Shown: positions 8,278-17,343, numbered from the stretch's first letter. The stretch is DNA of 64,000 bases from Oligoflexia bacterium (GCA_030432875.1 JAUILP010000013.1:1-64000), one strand, 5' to 3'. Notes: generated by a model from the letters alone, not told the origin. A program made the numbers and translations.

Positions 8278-9948
8278 ATGCTTATGGCTAGTTTAATTAA
8301 AAAAAGATCTAAATATAGTACATACTACGTTATCGCTGAATCCAAGCGTATCGATGGCAAGCCGCGCATTGTCAAGCAATGGTACTTAGGCACAATCGAA
8401 AAACTTATCAGTTTGGCTGAAGGCACCTCTTCTCACAAAGAGGTGCGACAAATTGATTGTGTTGATGAAGGAGGCGTTGCTGTACTTTCTAATATTGCCC
8501 GTGAATTTGGTCTCAAGGAAATAATTGATGGGGCTTGTAGCAAACGTAAGCAAGGAATGACTGTCGGCGATTATATTATTATTGCAGCGTTAAACCGTGC
8601 ACTTGCAGCTACCTCTAAGTCAAAAATTAAGGAGTGGGTGGATAGTACCGCGTTACATTTACATTGGCCATTAGAGTTAAATAAATTAGATTCCCAGAAT
8701 TTTTGGGATCACTTTGATAAGCTTGATCAAAAGTCAGTGGAAGACATTGGTGATTCGATTGCCAAAAAGGTTGCGGAAATCGAAAATATTGACCTTGACT
8801 GCCTAATCTACGATACCACAAATTATTTTAATTATTGGGATATCACGACCCCTTCTGATCTTGCCAAAATGACCAAATCTAAGGCCAGTAAAAACCATTT
8901 GCGCCATATTGGGCTGGCAACAGCAGTGGATCGGAAATGGGGGATTCCATTGTTTCATCGCCTTTACCCGGCGAACGAGCATGATTCAAAAGTATTTAAT
9001 AAACTGATTGATAGTATCTTTAATCAAATTCACCAAACCGTCACTGACAAAAAGAGCGTTACTTTTATTTTTGATAAGGGCAATAATTCTGAGGAGCTCA
9101 TCCAAAAATTAGATGAAAGCCAACATCATTTTATTGGCTCACGTAGTCCTCACTATCATAAGGATCTTTGTCGAACCAGCTTTGAAAATTTTTTAGAAAT
9201 ACCTTTAGCAGATGGCTCTAAAGTAAAGGCATTTGAAACAACCTTAGAAATTTATGGAAAAGCTCGTCGCATCATTGTAACTCATAACCAGTCAACCTAT
9301 TTGAGGCAGCTCTATCGTCTGGAGCGTCATATTGAACTCGCAAAGAATGAATTGTCATTTTTCAAGCGTAAAGCCAAAGAGGCGGACGGAAGATCTACAT
9401 TAGAATCTATTCAACGTAAAGCGGAAGATATTTTACAGAACCATCATGTAACGGGGTTATTAAAAATAGATACCGAAGAAACTGATGGCGGCTTCAAAGT
9501 CAGTGCTAGAAAAGATTTTCCCGCCATCGAAGATGCCAAGACGAGACTTGGCAAACAAATTATCTTTACCAACAGGCAAACTCTTACTTTAGCCGAAGTA
9601 ATAAAAGGATATAGAGATAGAGCTATCGTAGAAGATGTTTTTCGTATCACCAAGTCAAGTCGCTGGGTGAAAATGGATCCTGCATTTCACTGGACTGACT
9701 CTAAAATCAGAGTACATGCGCTAACCTGTATTATTGGTCTTCTTTTAGTCAGAATTGCCCATAAGCGAGCAAAACAAAATGGTTTCACCAATAGCGCTGA
9801 TCGTATGCTGGAATTACTTAGCGGCATTCGCTCTGCAGTTTTATTTTATCCAAAATCGGCTAAGCCACATCGAAAATTGTGCTCCCTATCAAATGAGCAA
9901 CAAGATCTACTGACTAAATTAAAACACCAAACCCCTGATAGTAGGTAA
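8278..9948 (+). CDS. IS1634-family transposase
   Basis: 556 residues, full length for the family. The N-terminus has the YVIAESKRIDGKPR..QWYLGTIE block seen in IS1634-type transposases. The DDE domain follows: CLIYDTTNYFNYWD near residues 178-191 (first Asp), TFIFDKGNNSEE near 263-275 (second Asp) and YRDRAIVEDVFRITKSS near 442-458 (the Glu region of an IS4-like core). No stop or frameshift interrupts it. The track start (8278) is followed two codons later by a second ATG at 8284 giving MASLIKKR, the usual start in the family; neither has a clear ribosome site. The gene looks functional, unlike its mobile neighbours. Confidence 0.93.
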   Translation: MLMASLIKKRSKYSTYYVIAESKRIDGKPRIVKQWYLGTIEKLISLAEGTSSHKEVRQIDCVDEGGVAVLSNIAREFGLKEIIDGACSKRKQGMTVGDYIIIAALNRALAATSKSKIKEWVDSTALHLHWPLELNKLDSQNFWDHFDKLDQKSVEDIGDSIAKKVAEIENIDLDCLIYDTTNYFNYWDITTPSDLAKMTKSKASKNHLRHIGLATAVDRKWGIPLFHRLYPANEHDSKVFNKLIDSIFNQIHQTVTDKKSVTFIFDKGNNSEELIQKLDESQHHFIGSRSPHYHKDLCRTSFENFLEIPLADGSKVKAFETTLEIYGKARRIIVTHNQSTYLRQLYRLERHIELAKNELSFFKRKAKEADGRSTLESIQRKAEDILQNHHVTGLLKIDTEETDGGFKVSARKDFPAIEDAKTRLGKQIIFTNRQTLTLAEVIKGYRDRAIVEDVFRITKSSRWVKMDPAFHWTDSKIRVHALTCIIGLLLVRIAHKRAKQNGFTNSADRMLELLSGIRSAVLFYPKSAKPHRKLCSLSNEQQDLLTKLKHQTPDSR

Positions 9949-9962
9949 TCGCCCTTCCGTGC

Positions 9963-9998
9963 CTTGCAACCCTTTGCTAGCAAAGGGTTGCAAGTTTT
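9963..9998. terminator. Strong palindromic terminator after the transposase
   Basis: A perfect 32-base palindrome (arms CTTGCAACCCTTTGCT and its complement) directly after the transposase stop, followed by TTTTGT. It lies inside the element just before the right terminal repeat, where it would stop transcription leaving the IS and, in reverse, reading into it. Confidence 0.8.
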
Positions 9999-10001
9999 GT
10001 C

Positions 10002-10024
10002 TTAAGCTATTGGCGAAAGTCCGG
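10002..10024 (-). repeat. Right terminal inverted repeat of the IS1634-type element
   Basis: Exact reverse complement of 8105-8127. The last codons of the truncated reverse transcriptase ORF in the track (GLSPIA) are read from this repeat, so they are element sequence and not intron protein. Confidence 0.9.
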
Positions 10025-10874
10025 CAAGAAAGTCAAAACTTATTGTCTTAAATTTCTTCCGCCTCTCTCCGTCTTTGCAGTAAACAATTTTCGTTTTACC
10101 CGGATGAAGTTCTAGTCCGCATTCCTGAAAACGATGAGTGAGCTTATCCAATACTATTTCTGCCTGCTTTAGAGATTTGCAATGCGCAACCCCATCGTCG
10201 GCATAGCGACACCACAATACTTCTGGAATATTGCGGTTAAGCCACTCGTCAAACACATAGTGCATGAATAAATTTGACAGCACGGGCGAAATTACCCCAC
10301 CCTGCGGTGTACCTCGAGTTCGTTCAATGAGTTTACCATCTACCCCTTCAAACGGTGCTTTTAGCCACCGTTCAATGTAAATTAGTACCCACTTATCGTT
10401 TGTATGTTTCCTAACAGCTTTCATTAAAAGGTTGTGGTCTATGTTGTCAAATAAGCCCTTGATATCAAATTCAATCAACCAATCCCATTTCCAACATCGT
10501 TGCCTTGTTACACCTATCGCATCAAGCGCGGACTTTCCTGGCCGGAATCCATAGGAATCGACATGAAAATAAGGCTCAACACAAGGTTCAAAAACAAGCT
10601 TGACCACAGCCTGCGCGACCCTATCACTCACTGTGGGCACTCCAAGGATTCTAATGCCTCCTGATTTCTTCGGAATCGGCACCGCTTTTACAGGAGGAGG
10701 AAAATAACTGCCTGATGACATGCGGTTCCAAATCTTATAGAGATTATTCTTAAGATCTGATTCAAATTCATCAATTGACTGTTTATCCACTCCCCATGTA
10801 CCTCGATTTGCCTTAACAAGATGAAAGGCCTCAATGAAAAGTTGTTTCGGTATGTGAAATTGCTTTTGTTGCAT
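10025..10874 (-). pseudogene. Group II intron reverse transcriptase, 3' end lost to the IS insertion
   Basis: About 283 residues of the intron-encoded protein remain. The reverse transcriptase motifs are in order and intact: VPIPKKSGGIRILGVPTVSDR, GFRPGKSALDA, WLIEFDIKGLFDNIDH (catalytic Asp), RGTPQGGVISPVLSNLF, the RYADDG active site, LHPGKTKIVY and the start of FDFLG. After FDFL the frame enters the IS terminal repeat. The thumb/maturase domain and any DNA-binding or endonuclease domain are missing. Bases left of the IS (minus strand, from 8104) can be read as GHKSTSRSA, faintly like the following GYxFxPRSA motif, but then decay. Not expected to make an active maturase. Confidence 0.88.
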
Positions 10875-11442
10875 CTATTCTATTTCCTCCTATTGCTAGT
10901 TGAACCAAAAGTTGCAACCACCTAAGCCAACACCTTTGCTCCAGCGCTATTACTCGCCTTCATTGCTCATACATGTTGGTCCGCCCCAGTGCTTCGCATC
11001 TGTACTCTCACCCTCATACCTGTTCGTATTTGGGTTTCTCCATTATCATCGAAACGACTGGTTCCCGCAGTTCCGTGCAAAAGCCAGATCAGACTCACGC
11101 CACCTATACGCCGGTTGCCATCCACACAATCATCAGGCTCCCTGTGGACTCATCCCGGGCTATAGAAACGCTCCCGGTTTTGACAACATTCACTGGATTA
11201 CGACGCGTCAACAGTGGTTCGGGTTTACTCGTCTTTCTGATCCATACCTGCCTGAGATATTCTCCCAGTACTTTACTTCAACGCTCACTACCACGGCTTT
11301 TAACCACAGCAGCTTGAAGTGGTTTGACAGCCGTTCCTGAAAACCGATGTCGAAGGGCCAAACCTTCATCAATCGCACAGCTTCTAAGCACAAAGTTTTA
11401 GTTCATGGTATAAACCTCCTACTTTGTGCGCCTGCGGCGCAC
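10025..11442 (-). mobile_element. Group II intron, 5' part only
   Basis: The region upstream of the reverse transcriptase (10875-11442) is non-coding on the minus strand and folds like the start of a group II intron. It begins with the canonical GTGCG at 11442, closes a GTGCGCC/GGCGCAC hairpin and then a GCACAAAGT/ACTTTGTGC stem. Further on, GGAACTGCGGGAACC-type segments and a GTTGC-rich leader run up to the ORF. The 5' boundary is supported because homology of the host transposase gene ends exactly one base before it. No domain V or VI was found on the far side of the IS, so the intron cannot splice as it stands. The plus-strand ORFs at 10900 and 10973 are shadows of this RNA. Confidence 0.75.
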
Positions 11443-12082
11443 TTTCAATTTTCCATCTATCCCTCCCAGCTCGCATAATTTTCATGACATTATTATTATT
11501 AATCTTGAGGTCTGTGACCCAGCCAAATTTAATAATTTTTCCTGTTTTTATCTCGCACTGCTCATAATCTAAAAAATTAACGCGAAGATCATCGTTGGCC
11601 TCATTTAATCCAAGATCGTTGACGTAATGAAAGCGGTGAACAATGCCATCCTTGTCAATAATTTCTAGTCTTTCTGAAGCTTTTCCTGCAAGGCTTACCT
11701 GTTCATATAAATAGGCATGATCGCCTGGTTTGGCGCTAATAATGTATGACAAATTATGCTCTACAAGTAATCGCAAATGGGGTGCGTTGGCGGCTAAGCC
11801 ATCCTCAAGTATAATCGCTTTTAGTTTGGGGTGATCCTGTCGGAATTTTTCTAGTGGGCTTTTAGCTGCATTACGTTCTGAATCATTTTTACTTTGTCCA
11901 TCCTGTTTTAAAATTGCCTCAGGACAAAGCGGTATCACTGCTTTGATTTCAGGGTGCACCATAACCATACCCAGCATTTGGTGATAGAAGGTTTTTTCTC
12001 CGGTTTTACGACTTTCTTTGACCATGCACGATGAGCCGTGCACTTCATGGGAAGAAAATAAACCAGTTCCATCAATTGTGAT
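11443..12082 (-). pseudogene. Transposase fragment (probably ISNCY-type), interrupted by the group II intron
   Basis: The frame can be read from ITIDGTGLFSSHEVH (first DDE Asp) through SRKTGEKTFYHQMLG, VIPLCPEAILKQDG, NDSERNAAK, AIILEDGLAANAPH (second Asp), SYIISAKPGDHAYL and VNFLDYEQCE to RDRWKIE, the family's last catalytic block (Glu). From memory the family continues NETFNTLKNQ, but here the sequence turns into the intron's GTGCG after the first base of the next codon. Upstream, homology stops at the edge of a hairpin repeat, where an in-frame stop (TAG) lies in the hairpin loop. Both ends are therefore missing. The family is named from remembered motifs; the fragment is clearly a DDE transposase. 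Confidence 0.8.
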
Positions 12083-12135
12083 TAACAGGCGTTTCCACTA
12101 AATTCGCTCCGCTCATTCAGTGGAAACGCCTGTTA
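12083..12135. repeat. 17-bp stem hairpin with TTCGCTCCGCTCATTCA loop (copy B)
   Basis: Arms 12083-12099 and 12119-12135 pair perfectly over 17 bp, with one mismatch near the loop. The loop matches copy A at 6023-6075, and the stem differs from it by paired changes. It abuts the point where the transposase fragment loses homology, so it either inserted there or marks the deletion junction. Confidence 0.85.
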
Positions 12136-12884
12136 TTATTTCTGATGTTAAGCAACCAGAGCGTATAAAGCATATTTTATACTATTCAGTACCATGGGAC
12201 TGTTCAGAATAGTTTAATGAAGATTCATTAATCTTTTCCACTTTCTCAAGGTTTTCATGCGAGATAAGTTACGACCGTCGCAATACCCGTTTAAGCCAAT
12301 TTAATCAAAGGCAGTGCTTTGTATATTATTTTGTGCCCCAACTGTTGAAAGGCGATCCATCAAAGTATCAATTTAACTGCTAGGGAAGAAATACGGGCGG
12401 TGCGATTTACGAGCTATTTTTAACGAATACCAAGACCACTATATCAAATGAATTTTTAAGTTCAAATAGCTGAATAGTTTTTTGCAAATCTATTACCAGA
12501 GCTTCGCCAATACAAAGCGATAAATACCTTGGTGAATAAGGGGTTTAGGCGCAATAGCAGCGTTTACCTGACTGATAAGTTGGATCACAGCGTTATTAAA
12601 AACTGATCCTAATAGGTGCGGCCTTTAATGTTTATACTCTATGACATGTTTCCCTGATACAAAGAAAGCGCGTTTTCTCATCATCCCATTTTGTTAAAAA
12701 TGCTTAAACTTCAATGATTTCCCCAATAGAACTGGGAAATTTGGTGTTATTTCACGTAGCCCCCTCGCTGAAGAGCTCGCGCAATGGGAATGCTTTATTG
12801 CTAATTGACGAATATTGAAGCGTACACATGTGGCGTAAAAGCGATATCATTGGGGTATTTTGTAGTCACCAGCCCCCTTTTTTG
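12136..12884. other. AT-rich stretch without a supported gene
   Basis: About 750 bases. All frames are short; one stretch of about 43 codons on the plus strand around 12480-12605 (FFANLLPELRQYKAI...) has no start or ribosome site. The missing 5' half of the neighbouring transposase should lie here on the minus strand, but I could not recognise it, so this is probably decayed mobile DNA. The 120-residue minus ORF at 12885-13244 is the shadow of the rhodanese gene. Confidence 0.45.
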
Positions 12885-12932
12885 CTATGTTTTTTGGGAG
12901 ATTAATAAGAACGGTTTTTTACGGAGACTGAG

Positions 12933-13283
12933 ATGAACGAGCAAATGATTTACTATTTTATAGCTGCGATACTTGTTACGTTTTATGTCCTGCGTTTTAT
13001 GAAAAATCAGACCATTAAGAAAAGACTCTCCTCCATTTTGAAGCAAGGTGCAATTATCATAGACGTGAGATCCGGGGCGGAATTCGCTGCCGGGGCATGT
13101 CCCGGGAGTCTCAATGTTCCGCTTGAACAACTGGAACGAAAAATTAAATCCTTCGACAAGGAAACAGCTTATATTGTTTGCTGCGCAAGTGGAGCACGCA
13201 GTCGAATGGCAGAATCTATATTTCGCAGGCATGGGTTCACGCATGTCCTAAACGCCGGTTCTTGGACAAATGCCATTGTCTAG
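12933..13283 (+). CDS. Membrane-anchored rhodanese-like sulfurtransferase
   Basis: 116 residues. An N-terminal membrane helix (YYFIAAILVTFYVL, residues 7-20) is followed by a single rhodanese domain. It shows IIIDVRSGAEF, GSLNVPLEQL and the active loop CASGARS, where the Cys would carry the persulphide. Loop length and Arg suit a thiosulphate-type rhodanese. The start is supported by CGGAGACTGAG just upstream. Probably faces the cytoplasm or periplasm as a one-domain sulphur carrier; the partner is unknown. The gene stands alone after the mobile region. Confidence 0.85.
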   Translation: MNEQMIYYFIAAILVTFYVLRFMKNQTIKKRLSSILKQGAIIIDVRSGAEFAAGACPGSLNVPLEQLERKIKSFDKETAYIVCCASGARSRMAESIFRRHGFTHVLNAGSWTNAIV

Positions 13284-13425
13284 TACGGTTTTGCGACTTA
13301 GGGATGACGCATTTACGAGACACTGCCCATTCCTTTATAAAAAACTGCGCCAATATGGGCTTAATCTTCGGATTGCATGACATCCGGGAGCGAAATACTA
13401 AACAATTGATCAGTGGTTTATATCA

Positions 13426-15672
13426 ATGACTAGAAAAATAGAGCTTTTAGCACCTGGTGGCGATATTGAAGCGATTAAGGCTGGTATTGCTGCGGGTGCT
13501 GATGCCGTTTACTGCGGCCTAGATGTATTTAATGCCCGCAACCGCGCATCTAACCTTTCAATTGATGAATTGGCCGGGGCCGTGCGCCTAGCCCATGAGT
13601 ATAATTGTAAAGTTTTTTTGACACTCAACATCGTTATTTTAGAGCATGAAATCGATGTCTTAATCAAACTTCTTAACCAAATCGTCAACCTGAAAATCGA
13701 CGGTATTATTGTGCAAGATTTGGGCGTATTTGATATTGTTAAAAAATATTTTCCAACCATCGCTATTCATGCATCAACTCAAATGACAACACATAATGAA
13801 GGTCAAATTCATTTTTTAAAAAGGATTGGTGCCTCCCGGATAAACTTATCCAGAGAACTCAACCTATCTGAGATAAAAAGCTTAACGGCTGTCGCTCACG
13901 AGCACGGCATACTCACTGAAGTCTTTGTTCACGGTGCTCTGTGTATTGCCTTTTCAGGTCAATGTTATTCTAGTTCTGTAAGTGTCGGGAATTCAGGCAA
14001 TCGTGGCCGCTGCAGTCAAGCTTGTCGTGACGAATATGAGGAAACAGCCGCGGGTAACAAGTATCCGCTTAACCTTAAAGATAACTCAGCTTATTTTAAT
14101 CTGCCCGAATTGGTGGATGCCCACGTTGACTCGCTTAAAATAGAGGGCCGCATTAAAGATGCTCATTATGTATATACCGTTACGGATACCTGGAGAAAGC
14201 AAATCAACGGCTTTATCGAACGAGGCGAATTAGTAAATGACGACTCTAATTTGCATAAGGTTTTTAACCGTAGCTTTACAAGTTCATTTCTGACCGGAAA
14301 CCTCACCAAAGATATGTTTATTGATAACCCTCGTGACTATAGCGCTAAACACGCAGTCCAGTTGAAAGGTGCTGTATCCGCAGAGCAAATAGATGAGGCC
14401 CGCAAGAATTTATATGACGACAGGGCACGTCTGGGAGCGGCTCTCGTAGATAAAGTAAAACACTTAAATACGGAGAAGACTGAATTATCGCTAAAATTCA
14501 CGGCTAAACTGGGTCTACCCTTAACGGTAACGGTGAGCACTCACAGCGATGTTTTTGTTGCTACGTCATCTGTCACATTAAAATCGGCGGGCATTTCCCC
14601 GATAAAGCGTGATGTCTTAGAAAAGCACTTTAAAACCTTTAATAGCCCGTCCTATAAAATCAGCCATTTTGATTTTACAGAATTAGATGAAAAATTAAGT
14701 CTGCCCTTTTACGAAATAAGAGCCATAAAAAAAGAGCTAGCCTTTCTCTTAAATGGTTCTGTCGCTGTGGTTCCCAACGTAGAAATCCCTAAACCACCGG
14801 TAAGACCAAAAGACCCAAAATCCACCCCTAGACTTTCCCTATTAATCCACGAAGAAAAAGATGCAGGCCTTAGTGAGTTTACTGATTCTGATATATATTT
14901 CAAATTGCCTGAAAGCTTTAGAAAAGACTCTACAAAATATGCAGATATTTTTCTTCGCCACCCACGACTAATCCCTTGGTTTCCTGCCGTGATCATTGGC
15001 AAGAATTATGCTGAAGCGGTTAAGCTGTTAGAGACTCTTAAGCCTGCAAAAATAGCTGCAAACAACACGGGCATCGCCTATAAGGCCTTTGAGATGGGCA
15101 TTGACTGGATTGCAGGCCCTTTTCTCAACACAACCAACTCGCATGCCCTCGTAACCTTGAAAGAAAAACTGAACTGTAATGGGGCATTTATTTCCAACGA
15201 GATCAATAGCAGTCAAATCAAAAAAATCACTGCTCCTGAAAATTTTCGCTTGCTTTATAGCATTTATCATCCGATTTTGATGATGACTAGTCGCCAGTGT
15301 TTCTTTCAGCGGACCGTGGGCTGTGATAAACCAAGCATTGATGAGAGTTGTATGCTACGGTGTCAAAAATCAACCACAATTACCAATATAAAAGGTGTTT
15401 CTTTCGCAGTTGATAAACAAAGAGGTGGCTACCCGAGTATTTACAACCATGAGCAATACTTAAATCTTGATGCAGTGAGAGATTTTTATAGACTATTCGA
15501 TGAATTTTTTATTGACCTCACCGACATCGGCTCTGGTTCTAAAGAAAAATTAGACAAAAGGACGTTAATTTTTGAATTTGAGAAGTTTTTAAATGATGAA
15601 CGGCAATCTAAAGAATTTTTGAAAAATATGGTACCTTTATCGACAAATGCCCAGTACGTGACGGGACTATGA
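13426..15672 (+). CDS. rlhA: U32-family protein, RlhA-like (23S rRNA 5-hydroxycytidine synthase type)
   Basis: 748 residues, somewhat longer than E. coli RlhA. The N-terminal barrel starts IELLAPGGDIEAIKAGIAAGADAVYCG, the peptidase U32 hallmark, and continues with VQDLGV, HASTQMTTHN and the Cys-rich block GQCYSSSVSVGNSGNRGRC(S)QAC, which in U32 RNA hydroxylases supplies iron-sulphur ligands. A DUF3656-type middle domain follows, then a C-terminal half with another Cys cluster (CFFQRTVGC...CMLRC). RlhA hydroxylates C2501 of 23S rRNA; other U32 members (TrhP) act on tRNA. The length and second half favour RlhA, but the exact target is inferred. The start lacks a strong ribosome site. Confidence 0.75.
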   Translation: MTRKIELLAPGGDIEAIKAGIAAGADAVYCGLDVFNARNRASNLSIDELAGAVRLAHEYNCKVFLTLNIVILEHEIDVLIKLLNQIVNLKIDGIIVQDLGVFDIVKKYFPTIAIHASTQMTTHNEGQIHFLKRIGASRINLSRELNLSEIKSLTAVAHEHGILTEVFVHGALCIAFSGQCYSSSVSVGNSGNRGRCSQACRDEYEETAAGNKYPLNLKDNSAYFNLPELVDAHVDSLKIEGRIKDAHYVYTVTDTWRKQINGFIERGELVNDDSNLHKVFNRSFTSSFLTGNLTKDMFIDNPRDYSAKHAVQLKGAVSAEQIDEARKNLYDDRARLGAALVDKVKHLNTEKTELSLKFTAKLGLPLTVTVSTHSDVFVATSSVTLKSAGISPIKRDVLEKHFKTFNSPSYKISHFDFTELDEKLSLPFYEIRAIKKELAFLLNGSVAVVPNVEIPKPPVRPKDPKSTPRLSLLIHEEKDAGLSEFTDSDIYFKLPESFRKDSTKYADIFLRHPRLIPWFPAVIIGKNYAEAVKLLETLKPAKIAANNTGIAYKAFEMGIDWIAGPFLNTTNSHALVTLKEKLNCNGAFISNEINSSQIKKITAPENFRLLYSIYHPILMMTSRQCFFQRTVGCDKPSIDESCMLRCQKSTTITNIKGVSFAVDKQRGGYPSIYNHEQYLNLDAVRDFYRLFDEFFIDLTDIGSGSKEKLDKRTLIFEFEKFLNDERQSKEFLKNMVPLSTNAQYVTGL

Positions 15673-15805
15673 TTTAGGGTCTACTTTATTTAGGCAACTT
15701 TATAGTCTGTCTCAAAAGCAGCAGAGAAATTTGATCCAATTTTAGCGCTAAGATCACCCTAAGAAATACTGCGAACGCAAAAACATAGCTGAAGTGATCT
15801 AAGTT

Positions 15806-17176
15806 TTAATTCCCATCGCGTAGAATCCAACGATCCCAAAATTTTTGAAATTCCCCTGCTATAGCAGGATCAAAACATTCCGCGGGAGCAGGTTGAGCCT
15901 TATTGCCACATAGTTTAGCGGTATGAATAGCTGGTCCTGCGCGCCCTTCTATCGCGAGCATAAATCGGGACATTTGATCATCTCTATCAGTCGTATTTTC
16001 TTGGCCCAGCGTAAAAAGCAGCACGCCCTTAATAACATTCCACCCCACTTTGTTATTAACCCAATCAACGCCCGTTCGTGCGGCTTTAATTGCCGCCACC
16101 CATTCATCCGCGTTGCCATACATATTGCCATTTAGCTCGGTAATAAATATATTGCTTCTGGTACACCCAGCCACCCTGCGAATATACCGTAAATTAAGTG
16201 CTAAAAGTTGGTTAGCGAAGTTTTCTGCGCGATTGCCTGCCCCAAGAGAAGAGTAAGCATGAATACCAATATTGACTGGGCAGTTTCCCCGCAAAACATT
16301 AGGCGCCCACACCCAAGGAATAGCATCCTCACCAGATTCATATTTTGCGACAAAATTGGCGTCCGTTGCCCACGGTGCGGAAATAAACCGAAGGTCATCT
16401 TTGTAACGTTCAATAATGGGAATATAGGATGACCACCGACAATTATCTATGCTATCGCCACATTCGCCCCTAAGATTAGGTTCATTGCCAGCCTGAACGA
16501 AAGCGACACCAGGGTTAGCTAATATGCGGTCAATTACAGCAAAATACCTTCCTAAATTTTCCGGGCTAGGATTTGAATTTCCGCCAGAGTAATCCAAGCG
16601 AACAATAAGTTTATCATTTTTCTGTTCCCGCGAAGCTAGTGCGACGGCCTTAGCTAAAGTCGCGTCTAAATTAGGATCAGTCGAATATAGAACCTGAAGC
16701 ATGTACGCACTTTTACCGGGATCCTTATAAGAAAATTCCTTTCCGTCTCCCATTTTTTCAGCCCAGAAATGATGTTTTTCAACGTCATGGATATTGTAGC
16801 CAAAGAGCATCATATTAGAAGAGTCTAGCGGCGCTGCTGCGCCACCGCCAGTGCCGCCGGGATTTGCGAGAATTGGATGTGCCTCACAGCCCGAGGCGTA
16901 ATCATCAAATTCACCAGTTTTAGAGTTATAACGTGCATCGTATTCCGACAAGGGTTTATTAGGAGTGCAGTAGCCACACTTGACAACTTTGCTTTGCCTA
17001 TTACAGACTAAATACTCGTCGCTATTAATAGTAGCAATACACGATACATATCCGTTGTAGGCAGGACAGCCTTCACCAGGACGGTAGCTTAATCCCGAAG
17101 GCATCTTTGCATCACCCGTATTGCAACTAAAAATTATCGTGCTAAAAAGAAAAATAATAATAGGAGTTCGAAGCAT
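15806..17176 (-). CDS. Lipoprotein with GH-A clan glycoside-hydrolase-like barrel
   Basis: 456 residues with a lipobox (FSTIIFSCNTG, Cys near 18). An N-terminal Cys-rich segment of about 100 residues (CPAYNGYVSCIA, CNRQSK, CGYC) precedes a TIM-barrel-like domain. In the barrel, QAGNEPNLRGE (around residue 230) fits the acid/base strand-4 GNEP motif of clan GH-A. FITELNGNMYG (around 348) fits the strand-7 nucleophile Glu. A GIHAYSS segment supplies the His/Tyr expected near the active site. The family (GH5, GH39 or another) and substrate cannot be chosen by eye. Probably exposed at the cell envelope and acting on polysaccharide. Confidence 0.7.
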   Translation of the reverse strand: MLRTPIIIFLFSTIIFSCNTGDAKMPSGLSYRPGEGCPAYNGYVSCIATINSDEYLVCNRQSKVVKCGYCTPNKPLSEYDARYNSKTGEFDDYASGCEAHPILANPGGTGGGAAAPLDSSNMMLFGYNIHDVEKHHFWAEKMGDGKEFSYKDPGKSAYMLQVLYSTDPNLDATLAKAVALASREQKNDKLIVRLDYSGGNSNPSPENLGRYFAVIDRILANPGVAFVQAGNEPNLRGECGDSIDNCRWSSYIPIIERYKDDLRFISAPWATDANFVAKYESGEDAIPWVWAPNVLRGNCPVNIGIHAYSSLGAGNRAENFANQLLALNLRYIRRVAGCTRSNIFITELNGNMYGNADEWVAAIKAARTGVDWVNNKVGWNVIKGVLLFTLGQENTTDRDDQMSRFMLAIEGRAGPAIHTAKLCGNKAQPAPAECFDPAIAGEFQKFWDRWILRDGN

Positions 17177-17343
17177 TGTAGATTCCCTCTTTTAAAAAGC
17201 CCAACACCAGTCCTCGTATCACACGAAAACCGCTTTTAAAAGAAAAAAATCATATTTTAATTTCAGAAAAAAAACAAAAAGGCAATAAAATAAAAGATCT
17301 ACAGCTAGGATAGGGCGGTCAATTTGATCTGATCAGTACCGAA

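Larger units (their letters stand above)
8105..10024 (+). mobile_element. IS1634-family insertion sequence, apparently complete
   Basis: The element is bounded by perfect 23-bp inverted repeats (8105-8127 and 10002-10024) and carries one long intact transposase ORF. The 1,920-bp length fits IS1634-type elements. It lies inside a group II intron reverse transcriptase gene whose conserved FDFL motif is cut at the right-hand end. The flanks (TTATGA on the left, CAAGAA on the right) show no target duplication, so one flank may have been rearranged after insertion. Confidence 0.85.

Noticed and set aside
10900-11340. Overlapping plus-strand ORFs of 146 and 114 residues (10900-11340, 10973-11317)
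   Set aside because: They lie antisense to the group II intron's structured RNA, have no ribosome site, and such ORFs commonly appear in structured RNA regions; no protein family is visible.
6023-12135. CRISPR array or integron array formed by the shared-loop hairpins
   Set aside because: Only two copies 6 kb apart with different stems, no regular spacing and no cas or integrase genes.
12885-13244. 119-residue minus-strand ORF
   Set aside because: It is the mirror of the rhodanese gene on the plus strand, which has a clear domain and ribosome site.
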